A program made the position numbers and the translations under genes. The notes below the pieces were generated by a model. The model saw only the letters and a program-made list of their open reading frames with translations, ran no database searches and was not told the origin of the DNA. From the IMG/VR virus record IMGVR_UViG_3300022935_000005, positions 1-64,000 of that record: 64,000 bases of DNA; one strand, given 5' to 3'. Positions 13,399 through 21,166 of this stretch are shown piece after piece (position 1 is the stretch's first letter; each line of letters starts with the position of its first letter). Source of the DNA: a virus.

Positions 13399-13668
13399 AT
13401 GAAAATCACCAAGAGACAACTTAGAAGAATCATCAAAGAATCGTTCGACGAATTTGGTATGAGTGAGTACGGTCTTTACAACGATGCTGGATCGTCAGTA
13501 GAAGCAGAGTTTGACGCATTGCTTGACGAAGTTGCCTTGTTTATGAGTGATGCAAGAAAAAGGCTAAATGCCCTAATGGAGAAACACTCGGACGTCGGGG
13601 CTTCTGATAGTGAAGCGGTCGATTTGATAAGCGCAGCTTTTGAAGACGCAAAGTCTGGCATGCGATAG
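13399..13668 (+). CDS. Tagged helical protein (89 aa)
   Basis: Begins MKITKRQLRRIIKESF, the clearest copy of the tag, with IIKE-S at the predicted cut. The remainder is acidic and helical (EAEFDALLDEVALFMSDARKRLNALMEKH). Three bases after the previous gene. Unknown function. Confidence 0.75.
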   Translation: MKITKRQLRRIIKESFDEFGMSEYGLYNDAGSSVEAEFDALLDEVALFMSDARKRLNALMEKHSDVGASDSEAVDLISAAFEDAKSGMR

Positions 13669-13677
13669 GGAGAAATC

Positions 13678-13980
13678 ATGAAGATCACAAAACAACAACT
13701 TAGAAGAATTATCTCAGAGCAGCTTACACTAGATGATCTTGTGGTTGGACCTGAACAGCCTCGACAACTCGGTTACGGTGAAGGTGAGGGTCGCATGTCA
13801 AAATCTCAACTTGACAAGATCGCTCGTTATTCTCAATCACTGCATGATAAACTGCTTGACGATGATGATCTACCAGAATGGGTACAATCAAAGATCGCTG
13901 TCGCTGCAGATAACATCGGTAAAGTATACCACTATCTTGATTACAAAATTAGACGTATGGAACAAGGAGATGAATCATGA
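13678..13980 (+). CDS. Tagged helical protein (100 aa)
   Basis: Begins MKITKQQLRRIISEQL. The remainder is helical with an acidic patch (LLDDDDLPEWVQSKIAVAADNIGKVYHYLDYKIRRM). Preceded by GGGAGAAATC. The stop overlaps the next start as ATGA. Unknown function. Confidence 0.75.
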   Translation: MKITKQQLRRIISEQLTLDDLVVGPEQPRQLGYGEGEGRMSKSQLDKIARYSQSLHDKLLDDDDLPEWVQSKIAVAADNIGKVYHYLDYKIRRMEQGDES

Positions 13981-14522
13981 GACTGAAAGAATGCTGCGGT
14001 TCGTGTGGCGCTGAACTAGACAATGTTGAAGTTGATGCTCACGTAGAGCTTGATGATCTTATGATGCCGGCACCATCCGAAGTACTTGGTGCGTATGTTG
14101 GGTTCCTTAGAGCTTACCATCTTTGGATGCACGGCGCGCACAATGTAGTTAGTGGTCCGTCCTTTGCTGGTGACCATGTAGAGCTTTATGGTAAGATCTA
14201 TGAAGAGGTACAAGGCTCCGTCGACGGAGTGGTAGAGAAGGGTCTCGGAGTACTTCAGGATGAGTCTATTGCTTGCCCTATGAAGATTATGGGAGACGCT
14301 ATGCTTATTCTTGGTGAGTGGGAATCTCCTGTAGGTCTACCAGCTGAGAGGCTTGCTGCTCTCGCTCTTGAATATACTAAGGCTTTAGTCCAGATAACTG
14401 AAGGAACCGCACAAGTTCTAGAAGATATGGGAGTACTTAGCTATGGTATGGACAATATGCTCGGAGGACTGGCTGATACTCACGAGAACTATGTCTATCT
14501 TCTTCAGCAGCGTAATGGGTGA
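13977..14522 (+). CDS. Dps/ferritin-like protein (181 aa)
   Basis: The N-terminus has a CCGSCG cysteine cluster. The core follows the Dps pattern: an N-terminal helix FLRAYHLWMHGAHNVVSGPSF (compare the WNVKGxNF of Dps), then FAGDHVELYGKIYEEVQGSVDGVVEKGLG with the D and E residues at ferroxidase positions, and further helices. Dps proteins form dodecamers that store iron, consume peroxide and bind DNA. I infer protection or condensation of DNA in the infected cell or virion. The Cys cluster is unusual for Dps. No capsid tag, but translationally coupled to a tagged gene. Confidence 0.7.
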   Translation: MRLKECCGSCGAELDNVEVDAHVELDDLMMPAPSEVLGAYVGFLRAYHLWMHGAHNVVSGPSFAGDHVELYGKIYEEVQGSVDGVVEKGLGVLQDESIACPMKIMGDAMLILGEWESPVGLPAERLAALALEYTKALVQITEGTAQVLEDMGVLSYGMDNMLGGLADTHENYVYLLQQRNG

Positions 14523-14540
14523 ACAATATCTTACTACTCG

Positions 14541-14556
14541 TTAGAATTATATCTAA
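14541..14556 (+). promoter_or_regulatory. Short AT-loop hairpin or promoter
   Basis: TTAGA and TCTAA flank ATTATA, 18 bases before the start codon at 14574. It may be a -10 box inside an inverted repeat or a 5' hairpin. Similar small hairpins stand before 17092 and 29519. Confidence 0.3.
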
Positions 14557-14573
14557 ATGAGGAGTGAGTTGAT

Positions 14574-14837
14574 ATGAGAGACATCGCGAGCATTTTGGGA
14601 GCAAAGGAGGTTACCTTGACCCCATTTGAGGAAGCAGATTATAATCTTCTCATGTTCGCCGAGCATGCTGTTTTTCATTCGCAGCTTCGTAGATTGCTTG
14701 ATAGAATCAAGGTTGTTGATACTCAACTAGAGCACTCTAAAGAAAGCGACCCTCGACTTATTGCAGAAAAAGAGTTACTAAACATGACTCTGATCACGTT
14801 TTTAGATTCATATGATGTGTTTGTATATGAGGCCTGA
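14574..14837 (+). CDS. Hypothetical helical protein (87 aa)
   Basis: GAGGAG lies upstream. The protein is almost entirely helical (EEADYNLLMFAEHAVFHSQLRRLLDRIKVVDTQLEHS) and ends in an acidic segment. Could form a coiled coil. Not recognised. Confidence 0.7.
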   Translation: MRDIASILGAKEVTLTPFEEADYNLLMFAEHAVFHSQLRRLLDRIKVVDTQLEHSKESDPRLIAEKELLNMTLITFLDSYDVFVYEA

Positions 14838-15115
14838 TGACACATATACCTGATACCCACTATGATAGTGTTGTTGTTACCGTGAAGGGATGGGATGGCT
14901 CAAGAATTATTGGGGCATTTGCTAATTTAGACTGCGCAAAAACTGCTATTAAGAGTTATTACGAGAACACATGTGATACAGGAAGCTTTAAGGAAGAAGT
15001 AATTATTGACTTTCTTAAGCTGAACAAGGTAAGTAAGGTAATGACCGTACAGTTTGCGCGGGATAGTGATCTTCCTTATGAAGACTTGACTCTTCGCTAC
15101 CATGATTATGTTTAA
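14837..15115 (+). CDS. Hypothetical protein (92 aa)
   Basis: Overlaps the previous stop by one base (TGATG). Strand-helix-strand layout with VVVTVKGWDGSRIIGAFANLDCAKTAIKSYYENT. Not recognised. Confidence 0.65.
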   Translation: MTHIPDTHYDSVVVTVKGWDGSRIIGAFANLDCAKTAIKSYYENTCDTGSFKEEVIIDFLKLNKVSKVMTVQFARDSDLPYEDLTLRYHDYV

Positions 15116-15136
15116 AGTAGCGTAATAATTAAAGTC

Positions 15137-15427
15137 ATGGCCAAAGTAAATGAAAATGGGATAGGAAGCAACTATAAGACTCTTGACCCAAACCCTATAA
15201 CTCACTTTAACGATCCAAGAATCAGTGTTGAGATTTATCCCGGGGCTTGGGGAGATGTGCACGCAAACGTTTCGTGTAAAGAGTTGAGTTATGACTCAGG
15301 CCTTAAGACATTTAAGACCGACCAAGAGGCAAGAACGTTTGCTCTAAACCTACACGATCAGCTTGTTACCAAACTTGATTCGTTAATAGAAAACGTTATG
15401 TTAAGAATCATCAGGGAGATGAGCTAA
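15137..15427 (+). CDS. Hypothetical protein (96 aa)
   Basis: Weak ribosome-binding site. A beta part (ISVEIYPGAWGDVHANVSCKEL) is followed by a C-terminal helix ending NVMLRIIREMS, which resembles the LRRIIxE core of the tag but sits at the C-terminus. Its last 27 bases overlap the convergent protease gene. Confidence 0.6.
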   Translation: MAKVNENGIGSNYKTLDPNPITHFNDPRISVEIYPGAWGDVHANVSCKELSYDSGLKTFKTDQEARTFALNLHDQLVTKLDSLIENVMLRIIREMS

Positions 15428-16195
15428 TAGAAATTCTCTTATTGATCTAGTCTTTGGTCCAATAGCGTATTCATCAAACCTAACAGCTGCCGCTGACACA
15501 ATGGAGACAACTTCATTTTTGTGGTTCATTATCGGAGAACCACTTGAGCCACCTACCGCCGGCACTGTGAATAGACTTATCATCGATATATCACCGATAT
15601 AGTAACCATCGAAAACAGGAACTGCTAACGGAGAAGATAGCCCAGCTGGGTTGGCCATGTTGTATACTTTGGAATGGAGCATCATGTCCTTTTGTGCTAT
15701 CTCTAAACCGGGTCCTAAGTCCTTGTTCGCTTTGAGGAGACATATGTCATTGTTTGTATCGATCGCAACAATCTCTCCTCGTCCTTCTCTGCCAAATCCT
15801 GTAGTCAAGCTTATCCTGTAAGCCACCCTGAGATTTGACGCTAATGGCCCGGGTACCATTGGCATCTTTGGAGGCATGCATATATGACCTGCTGTAACGA
15901 TATATTCATCTTTACTTGAGGTCTCTAAAATAAACCCTGAACCCATGCTGGTTTGACTTCCCAAGATTCCTTCTACACACCCTTCGCTTTTATCATTTTC
16001 GCATGAGATTGAAAAAACAAACTCTTGTGTTGTCATGACAAATGACTCTATGGGGAAGTATGAGTTCTCTTTTTTGATTACAGTATTGTCTGTTGTTCTT
16101 ATAATTTTATTCGGAACTTTAATGTTGAGACAACCAGACAGCAGAAAGAATAAAGCCGTAATCGAGAGTAGCAGCTGAATGATTAACTTTCTCAT
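15401..16195 (-). CDS. Secreted lipoprotein, trypsin-like serine protease (264 aa)
   Basis: Signal peptide MRKLIIQLLLSITALFFLL with lipobox LSGC (Cys22) predicts a lipid-anchored envelope protein. The catalytic triad of a chymotrypsin-fold (S1) protease is visible: TAGHIC (His104), NNDICLLKA (Asp150) and GGSSGSP (Ser218). Additional cysteines (65, 73, 106, 152) may form disulfides. It is a lone minus-strand gene, with its own GGAG site, convergent with the gene at 15137 and divergent from 16259. A phage-made envelope protease could act in superinfection exclusion or host conversion; this is inference. Confidence 0.8.
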   Translation of the reverse strand: MRKLIIQLLLSITALFFLLSGCLNIKVPNKIIRTTDNTVIKKENSYFPIESFVMTTQEFVFSISCENDKSEGCVEGILGSQTSMGSGFILETSSKDEYIVTAGHICMPPKMPMVPGPLASNLRVAYRISLTTGFGREGRGEIVAIDTNNDICLLKANKDLGPGLEIAQKDMMLHSKVYNMANPAGLSSPLAVPVFDGYYIGDISMISLFTVPAVGGSSGSPIMNHKNEVVSIVSAAAVRFDEYAIGPKTRSIREFLLAHLPDDS

Positions 16196-16258
16196 TTGTC
16201 AAATGCTCCGCAATGGGATCTTTATTAATAATAAGTATAGAAGGAAGCATAATAAACG

Positions 16259-17047
16259 ATGACTGCGAAACAAAAAATTGTCTTGTTTGACATGGACGGT
16301 ACTCTGACACCAGCTAGAGAGCCAATAGAAGATGATATGATAGCTGCTTTAATACGTCTCACCAAGCACTCTAGAGTTGGTATCGTGACCGGATCAGACA
16401 TGGATTACGTAATGCAGCAGATGGGAAGAGCGTTTGATATCGGTGGGGTTCCAGTCAATAGGCTAGATGTTCTACCTTGCAACGGTACAAAATTCTATTC
16501 GTCAAACAGCTCCAACAATTACGTACTTGTCTCTGAAGCTGATATGCTTAAGGAAATTGGTCAGGCTGTATACAATAAGATTATTTCTAGATGTATGAGC
16601 TGGCAGACTGCTATCACTACCGACTATCCGAACCTTCCTTTTACCGGTACATTCTTTCAATACAGGGGCTCGTTATTAAACTGGTGTCCAATAGGGAGAT
16701 TAGCCGGCCAAGAACAAAGAAGCGCGTGGACCTCTTTGGATCAGCAAGAAGGAATAAGAGAGAAGTATTGTTCACAATTGTCTTCCCTACTTAAAGAAGA
16801 TGGTATCGACGTGACTGTTGCTCTTGGGGGTACAACTAGTTTTGATATATACCCGACTGGATGGGATAAAACATACGCTCTAAAGCACTACCCTGATCAT
16901 GATATATGGTTCGCCGGCGACCGCTGTGATCCAGGGGGGAACGATTGGCACATCTATGAGAAGCTAATTTCTGACAATCGGTCCTTTAAAGTTGAAAGCA
17001 CCTCGGAAACCATCGAACTTATCGATTCTCTAATCCTGACTTTCTGA
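16259..17047 (+). CDS. Phosphomannomutase, eukaryotic-type HAD family (262 aa)
   Basis: HAD motif FDMDGT (residues 10-15; nucleophile Asp11, acid Asp13), GTKFY in the cap, GGTTSFDIYPTGWDKTYAL and AGDRCDPGGNDWHIYEK near the end match eukaryotic-type phosphomannomutase (PMM), which converts mannose-6-P to mannose-1-P. This supplies the GDP-mannose route used by the dehydratase and fucose synthase 30 kb downstream. Length fits PMM (about 250 aa). PMM differs from the AlgC/ManB type usual in bacteria. It is divergently arranged with the protease gene. Confidence 0.8.
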   Translation: MTAKQKIVLFDMDGTLTPAREPIEDDMIAALIRLTKHSRVGIVTGSDMDYVMQQMGRAFDIGGVPVNRLDVLPCNGTKFYSSNSSNNYVLVSEADMLKEIGQAVYNKIISRCMSWQTAITTDYPNLPFTGTFFQYRGSLLNWCPIGRLAGQEQRSAWTSLDQQEGIREKYCSQLSSLLKEDGIDVTVALGGTTSFDIYPTGWDKTYALKHYPDHDIWFAGDRCDPGGNDWHIYEKLISDNRSFKVESTSETIELIDSLILTF

Positions 17048-17060
17048 ACATGCTTTGCCC

Positions 17061-17078
17061 TGCTATTACAATATAGCA
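17061..17078 (+). promoter_or_regulatory. Short AT-loop hairpin before helicase gene
   Basis: TGCTAT and ATAGCA pair perfectly around TACAAT, just ahead of the AGGAG site of the helicase gene. Possible 5' hairpin or promoter-associated palindrome. Confidence 0.3.
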
Positions 17079-17091
17079 TCAGGAGTAGTGC

Positions 17092-18717
17092 ATGAATCAA
17101 GAAATTATTTCTAAATTTCCGTATAAGTCAATTAGAGATCAGCAGCTTCAAGCTATAGAATTTTCAATCGACGCTATAAAGTCACAAGGCAAGAAGTTTG
17201 TGGTTATCGAGGCTGGTACCGGTGTCGGGAAATCAGCTATTGGATTAACAGTGGCAAGACTTCTTAGCGATGGAAGTTCAGAAAAGCATGCGCCCGGTGC
17301 ATACTTTTTAACCACTCAAAAAATTCTACAAGAACAGTATGTCAAAGACTTTGGTGGATTTAGCGGACCCATGAAGTCGATTAAATCTTCGTCTAACTAC
17401 TGTTGCAACTTCAATAAGGGAACTTCTTGTGGAGAAAGCTTAAGAGCTCTAAAGACAGCAGACAAATCGAGCAGGTTCTTTAAGTCATGCGCGTTTAATT
17501 GTGTATATAAGAAAGCCAAAGAATCTTTTGTCAATGGAACAGAGGGAGTTACTAACTTCCCTTACTTTCTAGCAGAGACACAATACTCTGGCAAAATTAC
17601 GCCAAGAGATGTTCTGGTAATTGATGAGGCCCACAATATCGATTCAGAGTTGAGCAAATTTATTGAGATCACCATCTCTGATAAGTTTTGCATGTCATTC
17701 TTGAATATGTCTATCCCGAATGGGATGACGCAACTACAGTACATTAAATGGATCAGTGATGTATATTTGAAGACAACAGTTTCAAAACTTACTCATCTTG
17801 AGAAGATGATGGAAAAATACATTGGGTTGAAGGAGAAAATTCGATCAGGCGAATTTGCATCAATTGCAAAAAAGTTTGAGATGCTTGATAAGCATGTGTG
17901 TAAGCTAAGAAGGTTCTTAGATTTGTATGACGGAAATAATTGGGTTATGAATGACATACCAAAAGACAATATGTCAAGTAGAAAACTACAATTTAAACCA
18001 ATTGATGTAGCACCGTATGCAAATGAAATGCTATATGATCATGGTCGTTACGTCGTATTAATGTCTGCGACAATTCTTGATAGAGATGCGTTTGCTTTGT
18101 CGGTCGGTATCCCTTCTCAGGATATGGCTTTTATATCTCTCGAGTCGCCGTTTCCTGTTGAGAATATGCCGATCATCTACGCCGGTATCGGAAAGATGAC
18201 GTACTCTGCTATTGACGGTACTTTGCCTAAGATGGTACAAGCTATTAAGCAGATCATTGATGAACACAAGAATGAAAAAGGCATCATACATTGTCATTCG
18301 TATAAGGTCGCTAGCTATATTAAGAAGAATATCAGAAGCACGAGAATCTTGATCCATGGATCTGATAACCGGGACGAAGTCTTGGAAAAGCACAAGAAGT
18401 CTAAAAAACCGACTGTTCTAATTTCTCCTTCAATGACAGAGGGTGTTGATCTAAAGGGAGAGTTAAGTAGATTTCAAGTTATCTGTAAAGTACCGTACCC
18501 TTACCTCGGTGACAAACTAATTAAAAAGAAGATGAATAAGTGGCAGTGGTGGTATCCGCTTCAGACTGCTAAGACCATCGTACAGTCTGTTGGAAGGTCA
18601 GTCAGGTCTAACGAGGATAGAGCAGTGACGTATATTCTGGATTCAGATTTCGAGAGGTTCTACAAATCTAATTCATCTCTTTTTCCAGCTAAGTTTAGGG
18701 AGTGTTTAAAATTATGA
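17092..18717 (+). CDS. DinG/XPD-type Fe-S superfamily 2 helicase (541 aa)
   Basis: Walker A AGTGVGKS (41-48), DEAH box (178-181), LMSATIL, a late motif SMTEGVDLKGE and QSVGRSVRS identify an XPD/DinG-like 5'-3' helicase. Four positions of cysteine (104/105, 113, 133, 137) between the first motifs form the expected iron-sulfur cluster site. Such helicases unwind DNA and DNA-RNA structures during replication and repair. The stop overlaps the next start. It lies among nucleotide-sugar genes, so its position gives no extra functional hint. Confidence 0.85.
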   Translation: MNQEIISKFPYKSIRDQQLQAIEFSIDAIKSQGKKFVVIEAGTGVGKSAIGLTVARLLSDGSSEKHAPGAYFLTTQKILQEQYVKDFGGFSGPMKSIKSSSNYCCNFNKGTSCGESLRALKTADKSSRFFKSCAFNCVYKKAKESFVNGTEGVTNFPYFLAETQYSGKITPRDVLVIDEAHNIDSELSKFIEITISDKFCMSFLNMSIPNGMTQLQYIKWISDVYLKTTVSKLTHLEKMMEKYIGLKEKIRSGEFASIAKKFEMLDKHVCKLRRFLDLYDGNNWVMNDIPKDNMSSRKLQFKPIDVAPYANEMLYDHGRYVVLMSATILDRDAFALSVGIPSQDMAFISLESPFPVENMPIIYAGIGKMTYSAIDGTLPKMVQAIKQIIDEHKNEKGIIHCHSYKVASYIKKNIRSTRILIHGSDNRDEVLEKHKKSKKPTVLISPSMTEGVDLKGELSRFQVICKVPYPYLGDKLIKKKMNKWQWWYPLQTAKTIVQSVGRSVRSNEDRAVTYILDSDFERFYKSNSSLFPAKFRECLKL

Positions 18718-19217
18718 AAGTCTACAACAACATAGAAGATTTCTTGAAAGAGTCATGGGTACAAACAGAAAACCCTATATACATGACATCTGGTGGGTTT
18801 GATCCTTTACATATCGGACATCTTAGATGTATTTTAGAGACCGCTGACATGGCAGATCTTGATGGCGGACATGTCGTCGTCATTGTCAACGGTGACGGTT
18901 TCCTAAACAGAAAAAAAGGAAAGCCGTTCATGAATGAGGCAGAACGTGCTGAAATTATTGCTGGTATTCGTGGTGTTGATGCTGCTATCATTTGGGATGA
19001 TGGTGGCCAAACAGTAATTGGTGCCATTGAAAAACTTAAACCGACATTTTTTACCAAGGGTGGAGATAGAGCGGCACCTGAGGACATTCCTGAATGGGAC
19101 ATTTGTCAACAAGTCGGATGTGAAGTGTTGTTTAACATTGGTGGAGAGAAAATCCAGAGCTCTTCTTGGTTAATTGAAAACGCAGCTAACGAGGAAAATG
19201 ATGAGAAAAAAGATTGA
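18714..19217 (+). CDS. Cytidylyltransferase-like nucleotidyltransferase (167 aa)
   Basis: GGFDPLHIGH (residues 27-36) is the nucleotide-binding HxGH motif of the cytidylyltransferase superfamily; NRKKGKPFMNEAERAEII and FFTKGGDR match the RfaE C-terminal/HldE-like branch, which joins a nucleotide to a sugar phosphate. Start 18714 overlaps the helicase stop as ATGA; GTG 18702 is an alternative. It sits directly before the phosphomannose isomerase, so a sugar-1-phosphate substrate is likely, but which one is unknown. Confidence 0.75.
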   Translation: MKVYNNIEDFLKESWVQTENPIYMTSGGFDPLHIGHLRCILETADMADLDGGHVVVIVNGDGFLNRKKGKPFMNEAERAEIIAGIRGVDAAIIWDDGGQTVIGAIEKLKPTFFTKGGDRAAPEDIPEWDICQQVGCEVLFNIGGEKIQSSSWLIENAANEENDEKKD

Positions 19218-19542
19218 TAAGCCCTGGGGATTTGAGTTAATTTGGGCCCAGACAGAAGATTATGTAGCCAAGCTTATTGTTATCGAAGCCGGCCAACGGC
19301 TTTCGAAGCAATACCACGAAAAAAAGACAGAGACAGTGTATGTCATGGAAGGTGTGTTGTTGAATTATGACAAAGATGATAATGAAACAAGACTGATGCA
19401 AGGTGAAACGTTACATGTAGAACCTGGACAAGTTCACAGATTCTGTGCACCAGAAGATCGATATGTGAAAGTGATCGAAGTAAGTACGAACCACTTAGAT
19501 GATGTTGTCCGAATTAGCGATGATTACGGCAGGGGAGAATGA
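19201..19542 (+). CDS. Type II mannose-6-phosphate isomerase, cupin domain (113 aa)
   Basis: DKPWGFELIW opens a cupin like the C-terminal domain of ManC/AlgA proteins, followed by LSKQYHEKKTETVYVMEGV (metal ligands H and E), GETLHVEPGQVHRF (third His). This stand-alone domain interconverts fructose-6-P and mannose-6-P. With the mutase at 16259 it would give mannose-1-P. The start overlaps the previous gene by 17 bases; ATG 19198 is equally possible. Confidence 0.8.
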   Translation: MRKKIDKPWGFELIWAQTEDYVAKLIVIEAGQRLSKQYHEKKTETVYVMEGVLLNYDKDDNETRLMQGETLHVEPGQVHRFCAPEDRYVKVIEVSTNHLDDVVRISDDYGRGE

Positions 19543-19545
19543 ATA

Positions 19546-19953
19546 ATGGCTGGATCGGGATTCGTGCTATTTCGAGAAGACACTATTAGCAGCCCCTCGC
19601 CGCTGATGTTAGCATTAATTCGGAAAGATGGCATATTCGATATACCGAAAGGTCACAAGGAAAAGGGGGAGGATGATATTACTACAGCCACCAGAGAGTG
19701 CTTCGAGGAGTGTTCAGTGATGGTTAGGAGTGGTGATATTCTCTACAGCCCTTTCACCAACGGTGAGCTAACTTCATTTTGTGCTAGCACAAATCAAACT
19801 CCGACCATCACAAAAAACCCATCATCAGGTTTAGTTGAGCATGCAGGCTGGCGGTGGGTTACAAAGGATGAGTTTGTACAAAACTGCTTAAGCTACCTGA
19901 GACCTGGCGTTGAATATTTTTATTCAGAGCACTCTAGGAAATATAATCCATAG
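19546..19953 (+). CDS. Nudix hydrolase (135 aa)
   Basis: Nudix box from Gly36: GHKEKGEDDITTATRECFEE, with E42, R50, E51, E54 and E55 in place; the Gly expected two positions after the last Glu is Ser. N-terminal AGSGFVLFRED and IPKGHKE fit Ap4A- or sugar-nucleotide-cleaving Nudix enzymes. Adjacent to sugar-phosphate genes, so a nucleotide sugar or dinucleoside polyphosphate may be the substrate. Confidence 0.85.
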   Translation: MAGSGFVLFREDTISSPSPLMLALIRKDGIFDIPKGHKEKGEDDITTATRECFEECSVMVRSGDILYSPFTNGELTSFCASTNQTPTITKNPSSGLVEHAGWRWVTKDEFVQNCLSYLRPGVEYFYSEHSRKYNP

Positions 19954-19996
19954 TTAGTAATATGTAGAATGGTTTAGGATCCAAGGATACAAAAGA

Positions 19997-21166
19997 ATGT
20001 CGATATTCAAGAAGCATAAAACTATCGCAGACCGATCAGCTAGCGACAGAGCACGTCATAGAAAAAAGATCGAAAAAGCGATAAAAGACGGCATTCACAA
20101 TATCGTAGCAGAAGAATCTATCATCGGAGAAAGTGGAAAAAAGAAGTTTAAGATTCCAGTTAGGGGAATCAAAGAACATCGCTTTGTCTATGGAGACAAC
20201 GGATCCAGAAGAGCTGGTTCTGGTGAAGGCAACGATATTAGTCGCGGTCAAACAATCGGAAAAAAGAAGAAGCAAAAAGGTCAAGGAAACCCTGATAAAC
20301 CTGGTAACGAAAAAGGCGAAGAGTTCTACGAAGTAGAGTTAACTCTTGATCAAGTCGCAGAATATCTCTTTAAAGACTTAAAGCTTCCAAACTTTGAAGA
20401 CAAGAAGAATGCTCAAGTAATAACCAAGAAAATCAGAAGGAAAGGTTACAGGACAAAAGGCATCAGACCAAGACTAGATAAAAAGAAGTCTGCAATTCAA
20501 CGTATTAAGAGAATGAAGAAAGATGAGTTCGCGGGCAAAAGAGACTCCGACTCTGATGAGAACTTTAGTTTCTTGGAAAAGGATTTACGTTACAAGCACT
20601 TTAAAGTTACCGAAAAGCGTACTTCGAATGCTGCTATCTTCTTTTTGATGGATATATCTGGGTCTATGACTACTGAAAAGAAGTTCCTGTCGAGAAGCTT
20701 TTTCTTCCTACTTTATCATTTCATCCGTTCAAGATACGACACCGTTGAAATAAATTTTGTCGCATATGAATCTCAAGCTTATGAAGTGGATGAAAAAAGC
20801 TTCTTTGAACGTGGCTCATCTGGAGGTACGATCACATCAACTGGTGTCAAGATGGTGAACGAGATCATTGACTCCCGATACCATCCATCATCATGGAATA
20901 TATATACTTTTCACGCGTCTGACGGCGATAACTGGCCAAGTGATAATGAGGCTTTGCTAAGCCAAATTGATGAGATGATCCCGAAGGTTCAATTCTATGG
21001 CTATTGTGAAATTGAGCCAAGCGCAGACAGGATACAGTTTTTAAGAGATAAAAGCTTAGGAGTACTCTTTGAAGGTTTAGTGTATGACAAGTTTAAGTCT
21101 TCCTCTATTACTTGTAAGGAAGATATATGGGAGGCATTCAATAGTTTCTTTGGGGGTGAGTTGTGA
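19997..21166 (+). CDS. yeaH: YeaH/YhbH-type DUF444 VWA protein (389 aa)
   Basis: Basic, Gly-rich N-terminal half (GRRAGSGEGND..., KKKKQKGQGNPDKPG) and a VWA domain with MIDAS motif DISGSM (219-224), then GGTITSTG and HASDGDNW. This is the architecture of UPF0229/DUF444 (YeaH in E. coli, YhbH in Bacillus). In bacteria it is encoded with PrkA/YeaG kinase and SpoVR/YcgB, as here; the set is linked to stationary phase and sporulation and its biochemistry is poorly known. Four-base overlap with the SpoVR gene shows co-translation. Confidence 0.85.
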   Translation: MSIFKKHKTIADRSASDRARHRKKIEKAIKDGIHNIVAEESIIGESGKKKFKIPVRGIKEHRFVYGDNGSRRAGSGEGNDISRGQTIGKKKKQKGQGNPDKPGNEKGEEFYEVELTLDQVAEYLFKDLKLPNFEDKKNAQVITKKIRRKGYRTKGIRPRLDKKKSAIQRIKRMKKDEFAGKRDSDSDENFSFLEKDLRYKHFKVTEKRTSNAAIFFLMDISGSMTTEKKFLSRSFFFLLYHFIRSRYDTVEINFVAYESQAYEVDEKSFFERGSSGGTITSTGVKMVNEIIDSRYHPSSWNIYTFHASDGDNWPSDNEALLSQIDEMIPKVQFYGYCEIEPSADRIQFLRDKSLGVLFEGLVYDKFKSSSITCKEDIWEAFNSFFGGEL

